Source: Ignavibacteriales bacterium
GTDB lineage: Bacteria > Bacteroidota > Ignavibacteria > Ignavibacteriales > Ignavibacteriaceae
Assembly: GCA_016714125.1 (NCBI GenBank)
Contig: JADJNX010000021.1
Coordinates: 111,934 to 175,933, forward strand
Reading direction: 5' to 3'
DNA length: 64,000 nucleotides
Shown: piece by piece, positions 48,058 to 57,597 of the stretch
Position numbering within the stretch: the stretch's first letter is position 1
Layout of the letters: every line of letters begins with the position of its first letter
Notes under the pieces: model-generated
What the model saw: the letters and a program-made list of their open reading frames with translations, nothing else
What the model was told of the DNA's origin: nothing
Databases searched by the model: none
Made by a program: the position numbers and the translations under genes

Positions 48058-51000
48058 ATGAGTGAAAACGGTTCACCCAAGGACAAGCAAGATTTTATTG
48101 AACATTTTGGATCGAACAGTTGGTTCGTTGAGTCTTTATATGAAGAATACAAAGAGAATCCGGGTACGGTTCCGGAGCAATGGAAAAGGTATTTTTCCGG
48201 TGAAATTTCAGCGAGTGAAGTTTCACAAGTTGAATCTCCCGACAGAGTACCGGTAGCCAAAGCTTCTGCCCTTGCAAAGAGTTTTCCGATGCCTCAGCCC
48301 CTTCCGGGTGATACCACAAGGGTAATAGCAGGTGGTGCGGCAAAGATACTTCAGAACATGGAAGCATCTCTTACGATTCCAACCGCCACTTCACTAAGAA
48401 CGATACCGGTGAAGATTCTCGAAGAAAACAGGATCCTGATTAATTCATACCTGTCGAAAATCCGGGGCGGTAAGATTTCATTCACTCACATAATTGGCTG
48501 GGCTATTGTTCAGGCTACCAAACTCTATCCATCGATGAATAATGCCTATTCAGAAGTGGACGGAAAACCTGTTGTCATACAAAGAGGCTCAACAAACCTG
48601 GGTCTTGCGATTGATGTTGAGAGAAAAGATGGAAGCAGGAATCTTATGGTTCCAAACATCAAAAATGCAAACCTGATGGATTTCAGAAAATTTTACGATA
48701 CTTATGAGGATCTGGTTAAAAGAAGCAGATTGGGTCAAATTGATCCATCAGAATTTATGGGAACAACGCTTTCACTGACCAATCCGGGTACAATTGGTAC
48801 GATCTCATCAACTCCAAAACTGATGCTTGGACAAGGCACTATCATTGCCACAGGTGCAATTCAATATTCCTCAGAGTATGTTGCCATGTCCCCTGAAACA
48901 ATTTCAAATCTTGGAATCAGCAAGGTAATGACAATTACCAGCACCTATGACCATAGAATAATTCAGGGTGCCGAGTCAGGACTTTTCCTCAAGAAGATAA
49001 ATGAAATGATCTCGGGTGAGGATGATTTTTATGAGATTATCTTCGACAGTCTAAAGATTCCACACATACCACACAAATGGCAGAGTGATTTGGTTCCGGC
49101 TTTTGGAAACGGAAATACCAACTATGAAGAGATAGCAAAACAGGGCAGAGTAAGGCAGATGATCAATATGTTCCGCGTGAGGGGACATCTGATCGCAACA
49201 ACCGATCCATTAGGCAAAAACACAACATATCATCATGAACTTGATCCGGCTTTTTACCAGTTAACAGTTTGGGATCTTGACAGACCATTCCTCACACACG
49301 ATTTTGGTGGATTTAAAACTGCTACACTCAGAAAAATTCTGGATAAACTTCAACGCACCTACTGCGAAAATATCGGCGTTGAATATATGCACATCCAAAC
49401 AAGTGATGAAAAGACATGGCTCCAGAATAAAATGGAACCAATTGAAAACAAACCAAACCATGATGTTGCCACCAAAAAACAGATATTAAATAAGCTCATT
49501 GAAGCTGAAGGATTTGAACATTTTATCCATACCAAATTTGTTGGTCACAAACGATTTTCACTCGAAGGTCTTGAGTCAACAATTCCTGCGCTTGACCATC
49601 TCCTGACAATCGCCGCCGACAACAATGTTCGCGAGATTGTGCTTGGAATGGCTCACAGGGGCAGATTAAATGTTCTGGTCAACATAGTTGGGAAGGCTTA
49701 TGATTCCATCCTCTCAGAGTTTGAAGATATTATTGATCCAAATTCTTATGCCGGTTCGGGTGATGTAAAATATCATCTTGGTGCTTTTAACAAAGTGAAA
49801 ACCCGTTTCAGAAAAGAGATAGGTGTGTCTATTGCTTCCAATCCAAGTTACCTTGAATGGGTTAACCCCGTTGTGGAAGGAATTGTTAGAGCAAAACAAA
49901 CCCGTACTAAAGATATCGACAGAAGTCATATAATTCCTGTTCTTCTCCATGGTGATTCTGCTTTTGCAGGTCAGGGAGTGGTAGGGGAGACGATCAACCT
50001 TTCGCAGCTTGCCGGTTATAAAACAGGTGGAACCATCCACATTATCACCAATAATCAGATCGGTTTTACAACAACTCCTGAAGAGGCCCGTTCATCGGTT
50101 TATGCAACAGATGTTGCAAAAATTGTACAGGCACCAATCTTTCATGTTAATGGTGATGATCCCGAGGCAGTGCTTCATGTTATCAGGATTGCATTTGAAT
50201 ATCGTCAGAAATTCAGCAAAGATGTAGTGGTTGATATTGTAGGTTACAGAAGACACGGGCATAACGAAGGGGACGATCCGGGATATACCCAGCCAATTCT
50301 GTATGCTAAGATTAAACAACATCCGTCAGTTACCAAACTGTATGGGAAAAAACTGGTTGCCGAAGGAGTTATCTCTCAGGAAGAACTTGAACAGATGGAT
50401 GTCGCTTACAATCAAAAACTTGATAATGCACTTCAGATTGTAGCAAAGAAAAAGATCGAATTTAAAATTGATATTCCTCTTGCAGTGAACACTGAAAAAA
50501 TTCAGGTAACCAAAAAGAGCCATGAAACGGCACTTTCTGAAAGTGAATTTAAAGAACTGCTAATTAAAGGTTCATCACTTCCCGAAGGCTTTAATCTTCA
50601 TACCAAATTGGTCAAATTTCTTGAAAAAAGAAAAGAACTCGCAGTCTCAGACGATGGACTTGCCGACTGGGCAACTGCCGAATTCCTCGCCTTTGCTTCA
50701 CTCGTTAAAGAGGGGAGTCCGGTAAGATTAAGTGGTCAGGATTGTGTCCGTGGAACATTCACTCAACGCCACATGGCATTTACTAATGTGGTTTCAGGAC
50801 AGGAATATTTCCCGATCAATCATATGTACCCAAATCAAGCCAGAGCCGAAATTCTTGACAGTTTACTATCAGAAGCAGCAGTAATGGGCTTTGAGTATGG
50901 TTACAGCACTGCTGATCCACTTTGTCTCGTGATTTGGGAAGCACAGTTTGGCGATTTTGCCAACGGCGCTCAAATTATTATCGACAATTTTATTGTTGTT

Positions 51001-51693
51001 TCAAAAGAGAAATGGGACACTCCCAATAATCTGGTACTTCTTTTACCTCACGGTTTTGAGGGACAGGGACCGGAACATTCCAGTGCCCGTCTCGAAAGAT
51101 TTCTGATCCTCTGTGCACAGGATAATATGGAGGTTTGTCACCTTTCTGATCCTGCAAACTATTTCCATCTTCTTCGCAGACAGATGAAAAAGGATATTTT
51201 AAGACCATTGGTTGTGATGTCTCCTAAAAGCCTGTTAAGGCTGCCGGAGGCAAGATCTCCGAAGGAAGACTTCCTTACAGGGACATTTAAAGAGTTCCTT
51301 GACGACACTTCCGGCATTGAAAAAAGCAAAGTGAGAAAAGTGCTTCTCACCAGTGGTAAAATCTATTATGAGTTGGACAAATACAGAAAAACCTCGGGCG
51401 CCAACGATGTAGCTATTATCAGGATTGAACAGCTTTATCCATTTGAAGGGGAGATATTGAGTGATATCCTCTCTGATTACACGAGTATGGAAGAGCTTTT
51501 ATGGGTACAGGAAGAACCACGCAATATGGGAGCCTGGAATTTTCTAAGACCGAGACTTTATGACATAATGAAAAACGATATGAAAATTCAATATGTCGGT
51601 AGACCCGAAAGTGCCAGTCCCGCGGTTGGATCAGGAAAACTTGCTGCAAGGCAACAGGAAGCGATAATCAGAACGGCATTTACGATGTTGTAG
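48058..51693 (+). CDS. kgd: Multifunctional 2-oxoglutarate dehydrogenase E1/E2 (Kgd/OdhA type)
   Basis: A 1211-residue fusion. Residues about 10-50 form the E1-type N-terminal segment (FGSNSWFVESLYEEYKENP). A linker follows, then a 2-oxoacid dehydrogenase acyltransferase catalytic domain without a lipoyl domain (TIPTATSLRTIPVKILEENR ... YDHRIIQGAESG, catalytic His about 298). Then comes a full thiamine-diphosphate E1: HRGRLNVLVN, HGDSAFAGQGVV, VNGDDPEAVL, YRRHGHNEGDDPGYTQP and LLLPHGFEGQGPEHSSARLE. This is the arrangement of mycobacterial Kgd and corynebacterial OdhA (about 1230 residues), where E1 uses a lipoyl group supplied by another E2. It acts in the TCA cycle on 2-oxoglutarate. The gene is intact and monocistronic. 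GHG(X) and GDD motifs are complete. Confidence 0.95.
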   Translation: MSENGSPKDKQDFIEHFGSNSWFVESLYEEYKENPGTVPEQWKRYFSGEISASEVSQVESPDRVPVAKASALAKSFPMPQPLPGDTTRVIAGGAAKILQNMEASLTIPTATSLRTIPVKILEENRILINSYLSKIRGGKISFTHIIGWAIVQATKLYPSMNNAYSEVDGKPVVIQRGSTNLGLAIDVERKDGSRNLMVPNIKNANLMDFRKFYDTYEDLVKRSRLGQIDPSEFMGTTLSLTNPGTIGTISSTPKLMLGQGTIIATGAIQYSSEYVAMSPETISNLGISKVMTITSTYDHRIIQGAESGLFLKKINEMISGEDDFYEIIFDSLKIPHIPHKWQSDLVPAFGNGNTNYEEIAKQGRVRQMINMFRVRGHLIATTDPLGKNTTYHHELDPAFYQLTVWDLDRPFLTHDFGGFKTATLRKILDKLQRTYCENIGVEYMHIQTSDEKTWLQNKMEPIENKPNHDVATKKQILNKLIEAEGFEHFIHTKFVGHKRFSLEGLESTIPALDHLLTIAADNNVREIVLGMAHRGRLNVLVNIVGKAYDSILSEFEDIIDPNSYAGSGDVKYHLGAFNKVKTRFRKEIGVSIASNPSYLEWVNPVVEGIVRAKQTRTKDIDRSHIIPVLLHGDSAFAGQGVVGETINLSQLAGYKTGGTIHIITNNQIGFTTTPEEARSSVYATDVAKIVQAPIFHVNGDDPEAVLHVIRIAFEYRQKFSKDVVVDIVGYRRHGHNEGDDPGYTQPILYAKIKQHPSVTKLYGKKLVAEGVISQEELEQMDVAYNQKLDNALQIVAKKKIEFKIDIPLAVNTEKIQVTKKSHETALSESEFKELLIKGSSLPEGFNLHTKLVKFLEKRKELAVSDDGLADWATAEFLAFASLVKEGSPVRLSGQDCVRGTFTQRHMAFTNVVSGQEYFPINHMYPNQARAEILDSLLSEAAVMGFEYGYSTADPLCLVIWEAQFGDFANGAQIIIDNFIVVSKEKWDTPNNLVLLLPHGFEGQGPEHSSARLERFLILCAQDNMEVCHLSDPANYFHLLRRQMKKDILRPLVVMSPKSLLRLPEARSPKEDFLTGTFKEFLDDTSGIEKSKVRKVLLTSGKIYYELDKYRKTSGANDVAIIRIEQLYPFEGEILSDILSDYTSMEELLWVQEEPRNMGAWNFLRPRLYDIMKNDMKIQYVGRPESASPAVGSGKLAARQQEAIIRTAFTML

Positions 51694-51844
51694 TTCTCAT
51701 GGAATTGATACACTGTAATAACAAGGAATGTCATTTAACATAAAAATTTAGCAATTTAAATAATCATTAATTAAATTTTAAATACAGGAGTCACTCAATA
51801 GTTTTTTGTTAAGCAATTTTGTCATCAAATAAAATAATAGCTAT

Positions 51845-53131
51845 ATGGACTCAAACTCAGATCCCTCCGGGTTGAAAAAGAAGATTTTTGACCAGGAGCA
51901 AGAGATTCAAATTCTTCGAGATAAACTTGAAAAGGCAACCGAATCTCAAAGACATTCTTCAACAGAATTTGTTAATCTTAATGAAAATCAACAAATGTCT
52001 TTATCTGATGACAGGGTTGATAATTTGGAGAGGCATTACAAGGCAATACTGGAGAACTCGCCTGACGGTGTTGTAATGATCAACATCCATGGAGAGATGT
52101 CCTACGCAAGCCCCTCGGCAAGAAGGATGTTTGGATTTGATTCTACGGAGAAGATTACTTTTGATCCTGCCGACTACACTCATCCCGATGATTTGGAGAA
52201 GGTTCTTGGTGAATTATTCAAAACAATGAATTTGCCTGATTATTTGCCAACGATTCAATATCGTTTTCGTAGTAAACAGGGTGAGTGGAAATGGATCGAG
52301 AGTGTATTTAGTAACCAGTTAGCCGAACCTTTCGTTAACTCCATTGTCATCAATTTTAGAGATATTCATGATAAAATGCTGATCCTGGAAGATCTGAAGG
52401 CAGCGAAAGAGGAAGCTGAACTGGCTAATCGAGTTAAAGATTCCTTTATTTCAGCAATTTCGCATGAGATCAGAACGCCATTAACAGGAATTATTGGAAT
52501 GGTGGAAGTTATTGCTGATTCACTTGATGAGAAATGTCGAACTGAGTTTGCCCCATACTTTAATTCGATCCATCGTTCATCAGACCGGCTCATTTCAACT
52601 ATTGAGGATATTCTAAATTTTCACTCCTCCAATACGGTGATTTTAATCAAAATCAATCAGTAGTTCAACTAAATCAACTTATTTACAATGTAATTAAAGA
52701 ATTAAAACCACTGGCTGATGACAAGTCAATTGGGCTGAATGTGAGTTTTAGTTCAGACAATTTTGAAGTGTTTGTTGACCCAACCTCTTTGTCGATGGCG
52801 ATGCTCAAAATTGTGGGGAATGCAATTAAGTTTTCAGAGAAGGGGGAAGTGAGGGTTGAAGTCAAAGAGAGTGAACAGAAAGATTTCATAACAATTGAAG
52901 TAAAAGACACCGGTGTGGGGATTTCAGAGAAATTTTTCCCTCAACTTTTTAGCCCTTTTACACAAGAGGAAAGTGGATATGGTCGAACTTTTGACGGCCT
53001 TGGCCTTGGCCTGCCTATCATCAAAAAAACTAATCGACTTAATGAATGCAACAATCGAAGTTCAGAGTACAAAAAATGTAGGCACATCATTTGTAATAAA
53101 CATTAAAAAATTCGATTCGACCGCTATTTAG
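51845..53131 (+). CDS. PAS-domain sensor histidine kinase (two frameshifts)
   Basis: Read through a missing T at 52618-52621 and an extra A at 53023-53029, this is a 428-residue soluble kinase. It has an N-terminal coiled coil (KKKIFDQEQEIQILRDKLEK), one PAS domain (HYKAILENSPDGVVMINIHG ... YRFRSKQGEWKWIES, with a PAC motif), HisKA (FISAISHEIRTPLTGII, His about 207) and HATPase_c (LKIVGNAIKFSEKGE, VKDTGVGISEKFF, FDGLGLGLPIIKK, VGTSFVINIKKF). Without the corrections the ATPase domain is split off. It resembles the kinase at 17907 in its catalytic core, but has its own PAS sensor. No response regulator is adjacent. Confidence 0.85.
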
Positions 53132-53582
53132 GGCTTCCAGAATCAAGCTTTGTAAATTGGATAATTTACCGTCACCACAAGTTTGAAAAAGGTCAAAATA
53201 AAATGAAATATGTAACGCTTGTTTTGAACTTAATGTCATTTCTATTGCGTTATAAATTAAAATGTTTTATTTTTAAAGTGTAGATATTATTTTTCTTTTA
53301 TGATATTTACTTCCAAAACTTTGCTTTTAATTTTCATGGAATACTCATTATGTTGTTCTGTGATGCCAATAAAAAATCATTTCCGGTAACTGAACAACAG
53401 CTAAACAGTTTTGAGATAGTCCCGGTTTTTTATTAAATATTGACAGGATATAACCTGCTCGTCGATTTTCCTGGTGCCCGGTTCCCAATTATATTATTGG
53501 AGGAAAGGCCTCCGGCTCAGAGTTTACAACAGAATATTTGTTGTAAAATTAATCAACCAAATCATTTAATTATGGAGACTAC
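53132..53582. other. 450-bp AT-rich intergenic region, no gene recognised
   Basis: Only very short frames are present (for example 26 codons from 53202). The last 120 bases upstream of the lipoprotein carry a TTGACA-like hexamer near 53441 and the Shine-Dalgarno GGAG before ATG 53583. No hairpin terminator for the preceding kinase and no conserved riboswitch pattern were found. Confidence 0.5.
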
Positions 53583-54128
53583 ATGTCGAAATATTTTTCA
53601 CTCGTTGCAATACTTGCCGTAGCTTTGTTACTCGGTGGTTGCAAAAAAGCAGACAAACCTGCTGACACACCAAAAACTGATACTGCTGCACCTAAAACAG
53701 AAGCACCAGTTAGCGGTGAAACTTTCACAAATGAAGCTGCTAAAGTTAGCGTTGCTCTTCCTGAAGGTTGGTATTATGAAGCTACAGAAACCAGCATGAT
53801 TGCTCATTCTGCAGACAGTTTACTCGCAGTAAATTTTGTTATTCTTAAAGCCGAAGAACTTGACGCTGCTATGGCAGAAGTTGATAAATCTCTTGCAGCA
53901 GACGTGAAGAACCTTAAAATGGGTGAAGCTAAAGATGAAGAAATCAATGGAATGAAAGGCAGATATATTGAAGGTACTGCTGATGGACTCGAAGTTTATA
54001 TGGGACTTATCGATACACCAGTTGCTAATACCACTCTTTTTATCAACGCATTTGCAGCTCCTGAAGCATTGAAGAAATATTCAAAAGAACTTGATTTTAT
54101 CTTCAAAAATATCAAACCTGTAAAGTAA
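53583..54128 (+). CDS. Small lipoprotein of unknown function
   Basis: A 181-residue protein. ATGGAGACTAC upstream supplies GGAG. The signal peptide MSKYFSLVAILAVALLLGGC has a lipobox LLGGC. A Pro/Thr/Ala-rich linker (ADTPKTDTAAPKTEAP) leads to a single compact domain (VSVALPEGWYYEATETSMIA ... AVNFVILKAEELDAAMAEVD ... ISGMKGRYIEG-like, FINAFAAPEALKKYSKEL). The pattern resembles DUF1795/PsbP-like lipoproteins that share the phrase V-x-LPEGW, but this is a guess. It has its own terminator 23 bp downstream. Codon use (many GCT, GAA, CTT) suggests a highly expressed protein. Confidence 0.75.
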   Translation: MSKYFSLVAILAVALLLGGCKKADKPADTPKTDTAAPKTEAPVSGETFTNEAAKVSVALPEGWYYEATETSMIAHSADSLLAVNFVILKAEELDAAMAEVDKSLAADVKNLKMGEAKDEEINGMKGRYIEGTADGLEVYMGLIDTPVANTTLFINAFAAPEALKKYSKELDFIFKNIKPVK

Positions 54129-54150
54129 TTTTCAGTAAAATTTGATTTTT

Positions 54151-54186
54151 AACCGGATTGTCTTTATTGGCGGTCCGGTTTTTTTA
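54151..54186 (+). terminator. Rho-independent terminator after the lipoprotein gene
   Basis: AACCGGA pairs with TCCGGTT over a 16-base loop and is followed by TTTTT. Confidence 0.75.
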
Positions 54187-54246
54187 TGCCCGGGGGTTAC
54201 GTAAGAAAGGTAACTTATGGAAGTTGAGATTGTTTGGGTTACTGTA

Positions 54247-55008
54247 TCAAGAGTCTTCTGTCCGTTGCCCGCCGCGCAGGATACCGCTTTTAATCAACAT
54301 GATTACAGTTCCTGTAAGAATGAGGGCCATTGAAATGTATTGTGAAGGGGTGAAGGGTTGAAAACCGGGGATGAGTGAATCCTCCCGGAAAAATTCGACC
54401 ATAAATCTGAAGGCACCATAACCGATTGCTGCTACCGATATCTGATATCCATCGAACCGGAATTTTTTCCTTGTGAAAGTAATGAAGCCGAAGAGGAGGA
54501 AAGCAAATATTGATTCATATAACTGTGTGGGATGCACTGCACATGCTGCTCCGGGGAAGGTGACTCCAAATATGGAATCTGTTGGAAGACCACCGCAGCA
54601 ACCTCCGAAGAAACATGCAAGTCTGCCAATTCCGAGTCCAAAAATCCCGCCATATGACATTCCATCCAAAGCGTTAGAGAGTGAAAAGGTAAATAATCCT
54701 CTGCCAATAAAAAGTGCAGAATATCCCCCGATAACGGCACCATAAAACATCCAGCCGGTCTTTAGAAAAGTATCGACGGGATGTTGTAAAAACCTCTCTG
54801 TATCGAAAAAAACCGCAAAACTCAATTTCGCCCCAATAACGGCGAAAATACCGACGAGCAAAAAGAGCCGCCAGTAAGACTCTATCGGAAAGGATAACCT
54901 TATTGCCTCACGGTAACAGATTACAGCAAATGCAATAGCCCCCAATGTGGAAAAAAGGGAATAAGAATTAATCGCGAAATCGCCAAAGAGTTGAATTACA
55001 GGCTGCAT
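54247..55008 (-). CDS. lgt: Prolipoprotein diacylglyceryl transferase homologue (Lgt-like, Cys-rich motif)
   Basis: A 253-residue membrane protein with about seven helices. It should transfer diacylglycerol from phosphatidylglycerol to the lipobox cysteine of prolipoproteins. The Lgt plan is visible: INSYSLFSTLGAIAFAVICY, GWMFYGAVIGGYSALFIGRG (the HGG-like region lacks its usual His), and MSYGGIFGLGIGRLACFFGG followed by CCGGLPTD. The last is a Cys-rich version of the Lgt signature GRxGNFxNxE, seen in a subgroup. HPTQLYESIFAFLLF and FRFMVEFFRED are conserved near the C-terminus. The window encodes at least six lipoproteins, so a functional Lgt is needed. The unusual signature leaves some doubt whether this is the main enzyme or a paralogue. 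Confidence 0.82.
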   Translation of the reverse strand: MQPVIQLFGDFAINSYSLFSTLGAIAFAVICYREAIRLSFPIESYWRLFLLVGIFAVIGAKLSFAVFFDTERFLQHPVDTFLKTGWMFYGAVIGGYSALFIGRGLFTFSLSNALDGMSYGGIFGLGIGRLACFFGGCCGGLPTDSIFGVTFPGAACAVHPTQLYESIFAFLLFGFITFTRKKFRFDGYQISVAAIGYGAFRFMVEFFREDSLIPGFQPFTPSQYISMALILTGTVIMLIKSGILRGGQRTEDS

Positions 55009-55018
55009 AATTAAAACA

Positions 55019-55047
55019 AAACCGGACAGCGATTGCTGCCCGGTTTA
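55019..55047 (-). terminator. Rho-independent terminator (minus strand)
   Basis: On the minus strand, AACCGGGCAGC and GCTGTCCGGTT pair around AATC and are followed by TTGTTTT. It ends the 55063-55962 transcript. Confidence 0.8.
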
Positions 55048-55062
55048 TTAATTTTTTAAAAG

Positions 55063-55962
55063 TTATTTAGTAAAAATCAATGTAAATTTAACTGTGGTAG
55101 AGCCAGTTTTTGCAGGTTGCTGGTAAAAAAGTCCTGCGACAGGTGCGCGGTCATCGAAGTCAAATCTTACCCGGCCTGTTAGATCGGTTTGTATATCATA
55201 TCTCCACCTCCCTGGTCCAAATTCTGTTTTTGAGAACAATTCATATTGTTTGTTAATCTCTCTGACATCATAGTTTGTTGCCAGTTCAGGGACCTGCGTA
55301 AGTTGTTGGTCAGTGGGTTTCCATTTAAATACCATATCAATCTTGTTTTCATCTTTTACAATGAAATATTGATTAGTTGGATCAGTGAATTGGACTGAAA
55401 GTGACGGCCTGCCATCTTCATAAGTTACATTCATTGCAGTGAATGTATATTTTTTGGTGGCAGAGGGTACCAGCGGTGGTGTACCGGTAACAGTTACAGT
55501 CATTGTTTGGGTGGTATAGTCACTATAACCGGCATTTCGTTTTGCCCTTGCTCTTACGGTTACAGTATATACTCCCGGTGCATTTAATGATGAAGTAACG
55601 GAGTAACTGTTACCCATAGAAAACACTCTTCTCCATTCAGTGGCTACAGAGCCGGGAGAGTTGAGTTTTGTGGAATACTCAACATCAAGACCCGGGACAG
55701 GAATCGGAACTGTTACTACAATGGGAGTAAGATCAGGAGGATCGCATTGCTCTGTTGTGGTGTTATCACCCGGAGCGTTATCCCTAACTGTAAATCCAAT
55801 AATAAAGGTTTGCCCGACATTCGCATTAATAGTGGGATTAGTAATAGTTATAGTCGGAGCATTCACTGCGGTCTGCATAACGCCGCCGGTGAAGAGGAAG
55901 TAGCCGACGATTACGGAGACACTCATTACAGCGAATCCATATTTATTCAATATTGTTTTCAT
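55063..55962 (-). CDS. Secreted protein with bacterial Ig-like segment, function unknown
   Basis: The ATG at 55962 is preceded by TTGGAGACAAAA and gives a 299-residue product; a TTG start four codons earlier would overlap this ribosome-binding site. The N-terminus is a signal/anchor (KYGFAVMSVSVIVGYFLFTGG). The first half (APTITITNPTINANVGQTFI ... YTVTVRARAKRNAGYSDYTT) is a typical bacterial Ig-like beta-sandwich. The second half (YTFTAMNVTYEDGRPSLSVQ, FIVKDENKIDMVFKWKP) is not recognised. It lies 12 bp after the barrel-like gene and is probably part of the same transcript. Confidence 0.7.
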   Translation of the reverse strand: MKTILNKYGFAVMSVSVIVGYFLFTGGVMQTAVNAPTITITNPTINANVGQTFIIGFTVRDNAPGDNTTTEQCDPPDLTPIVVTVPIPVPGLDVEYSTKLNSPGSVATEWRRVFSMGNSYSVTSSLNAPGVYTVTVRARAKRNAGYSDYTTQTMTVTVTGTPPLVPSATKKYTFTAMNVTYEDGRPSLSVQFTDPTNQYFIVKDENKIDMVFKWKPTDQQLTQVPELATNYDVREINKQYELFSKTEFGPGRWRYDIQTDLTGRVRFDFDDRAPVAGLFYQQPAKTGSTTVKFTLIFTK

Positions 55963-55974
55963 TTTTGTCTCCAA

Positions 55975-57062
55975 TTAAAATTTAAATGATAAGCCGGCAA
56001 TAAGCGTACTCGCTTTTGCCGCGGCATATTCAATGTTCAGATTAATGATTGCCATTCTGAAACTTGCGCCCAGAACAAATCTTGCACTGTTCTCGCCCTC
56101 TATGTCAAACGCAATATTTGCACTTTGCAGACCATTGGGGGTGTCAATCTGTTTTGTGATGTTTACTGAGAGTTTTGTGCTCTCGAGCATAAAACCGGTA
56201 TAAGGAGTAACATCGAGCCAGCCGAGCAGACTGAATTTGGAAGAGACATTCATTCCGTAACTGGTTGCGGAGAATGATGCACTCTTGTCGAGTTTTGCAT
56301 TCTGGGTTAAAAAGCCAACGGTAATATCGAGAGGCAATTTACCTGTTAAGGGCTCAAGCCAGTAGGCGACATTGTGTTCAAGACCAAATCCGAAGTAACT
56401 GAATGTTCCGATCGAGTCTCCGATTTTATTTCGGGTACCATTCGAATAATTGCACGGGTACCTAAAACAGTTCCGATCTTCAGTTGCGGAGCAGCTCCGG
56501 GGATTCTTTTCATCCCGTTTAACAATCCTCCTACACCAAGATCAATCTCCTTGGGGTCAAGAGTAACTGTTACGGGGAATGGTCCGTTAACCTGTACGGT
56601 CTCGGGTCCATTGGAACCAAAAAGGACTATGATGTTGTCTTTTTCACTCCCGGCAATAGTAGCACCGGAAATTCTTACAGGCATATCACGAGCAAGCAAC
56701 TGGTTGATAACATCAGTGCGGATAGTCGGATCGGTTACATCCTTTGTGATTTCAAGAAGCTGGGCTCTGCTGAAACGGAAAGTTCCATCAACCGAGAAGC
56801 GGTTATTCCCGTCAGAGTTGAAACTGGAATACATCCCAACAACTCCGAATTCAAGGTCGAAACCAAATTTCTTGTTTGCAGGAGCGGTATTCATCCATCC
56901 ACTATTGAGGTTGACACCAACATTGTTAACTAACGGTGAGATATAAGCTTTACCGGCAAGGCTGCCGAGTTTGCTCAGATCACTATCAAGGCCCTGTGCA
57001 AACGCTGCGCTCGCTAAAAAGGCCCATAAAAATACAAATATCCGAATTGTAGCTTTGTACAT
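55975..57062 (-). CDS. DUF6588-like outer-membrane protein (one frameshift)
   Basis: A signal peptide (MYKATIRIFVFLWAFLASAAFA) and the early motif YISPLVNNVGVNLNSGWMNT resemble the DUF6588 family of Bacteroidota outer-membrane proteins. The frame breaks near 56430-56440. A missing base restores GTRNKIGDSIGTFSYFGFGL and EHNVAYWLEPLTGKLPLDIT, and the C-terminal part shows regular amphipathic strands (YGMNVSSKFSLLGWLDVTPY, ARFVLGASFRMAIINLNIEY) ending in LIAGLSFKF, a barrel-type terminus. Corrected length is about 362 residues. Function is unknown; the strands suggest a beta-barrel. Confidence 0.75.
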
Positions 57063-57597
57063 TCGATTATCCTTTCATTGTTTTATTAAATGTTATCACT
57101 TCAGCCATATACACAGTATTCCGTGTTGAATCCCGGGGAAAGTCCCGGGAAATATGTTTTTACGAAGCAGATATATGGGTTATGAGTTGCCGTAGGGAAT
57201 AAAAAAGTAACGGCAATATTTGGCTAAAAGAACTCTATTAAAGAGCGGGATTCCATTGTGTTTAACGAATAAAGTCAGATTAAAAAATCAGATGTTCAAC
57301 ATACGATGCAACCGGAAAAATTATTGAAAGCTGCAGTAGAGTTTCTGATTAACTCCGATAAATTATTAAATACCACTTAAATTTAGCACATTATTACCAA
57401 ATAGAATATAGGTGATTCCCCTCATTTTTAAATAATTTTTTAGTTTTTATTCGGTGTTTTTTAACCAATTTCAAAACCATGGGATGTTAAAGTAGATATA
57501 AACATTTTTTTGTATATTTGGATTTTCGAAGTATATTTTATAAAATCGAAAAATTTACCTTTTTAATAGTCATATAATCACAAAAAAGAAGAGTAAG
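57063..57597. other. 535-bp divergent intergenic region
   Basis: No gene of convincing length. It holds promoters for the two divergent genes, an AT-rich stretch, the promoter-like TATATTTG at 57513-57520, and a CCCGGG-loop-CCCGGG hairpin around 57128-57146 with no T-run (not a clear terminator). Confidence 0.5.
57513..57520 (+). promoter_or_regulatory. Bacteroidota-type -7 element (TATATTTG) upstream of the FGE-like gene
   Basis: Matches the TAnnTTTG -7 consensus of Bacteroidota sigma factor ABfA, 78 bp before the ATG. It sits in the phrase TTTTTTTGTATATTTGGA, which recurs almost exactly at 61911-61928, before the MNT gene. Confidence 0.55.

Noticed and set aside
53440..53622. A 60-codon frame overlapping the start of the lipoprotein gene
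   Set aside because: It has no ribosome-binding site or recognisable product and overlaps the better-supported lipoprotein start at 53583.
56374..56946. A 190-codon plus-strand frame antisense to the DUF6588-like gene
   Set aside because: Composition (Ser/Pro/Thr-rich) is that of an antisense shadow and the opposite strand has a signal peptide and barrel pattern.
57127..57147. CCCGGG-GAAAGT-CCCGGG hairpin as a terminator
   Set aside because: It lacks a following T-run in either useful orientation and lies upstream of, not after, the flanking genes.
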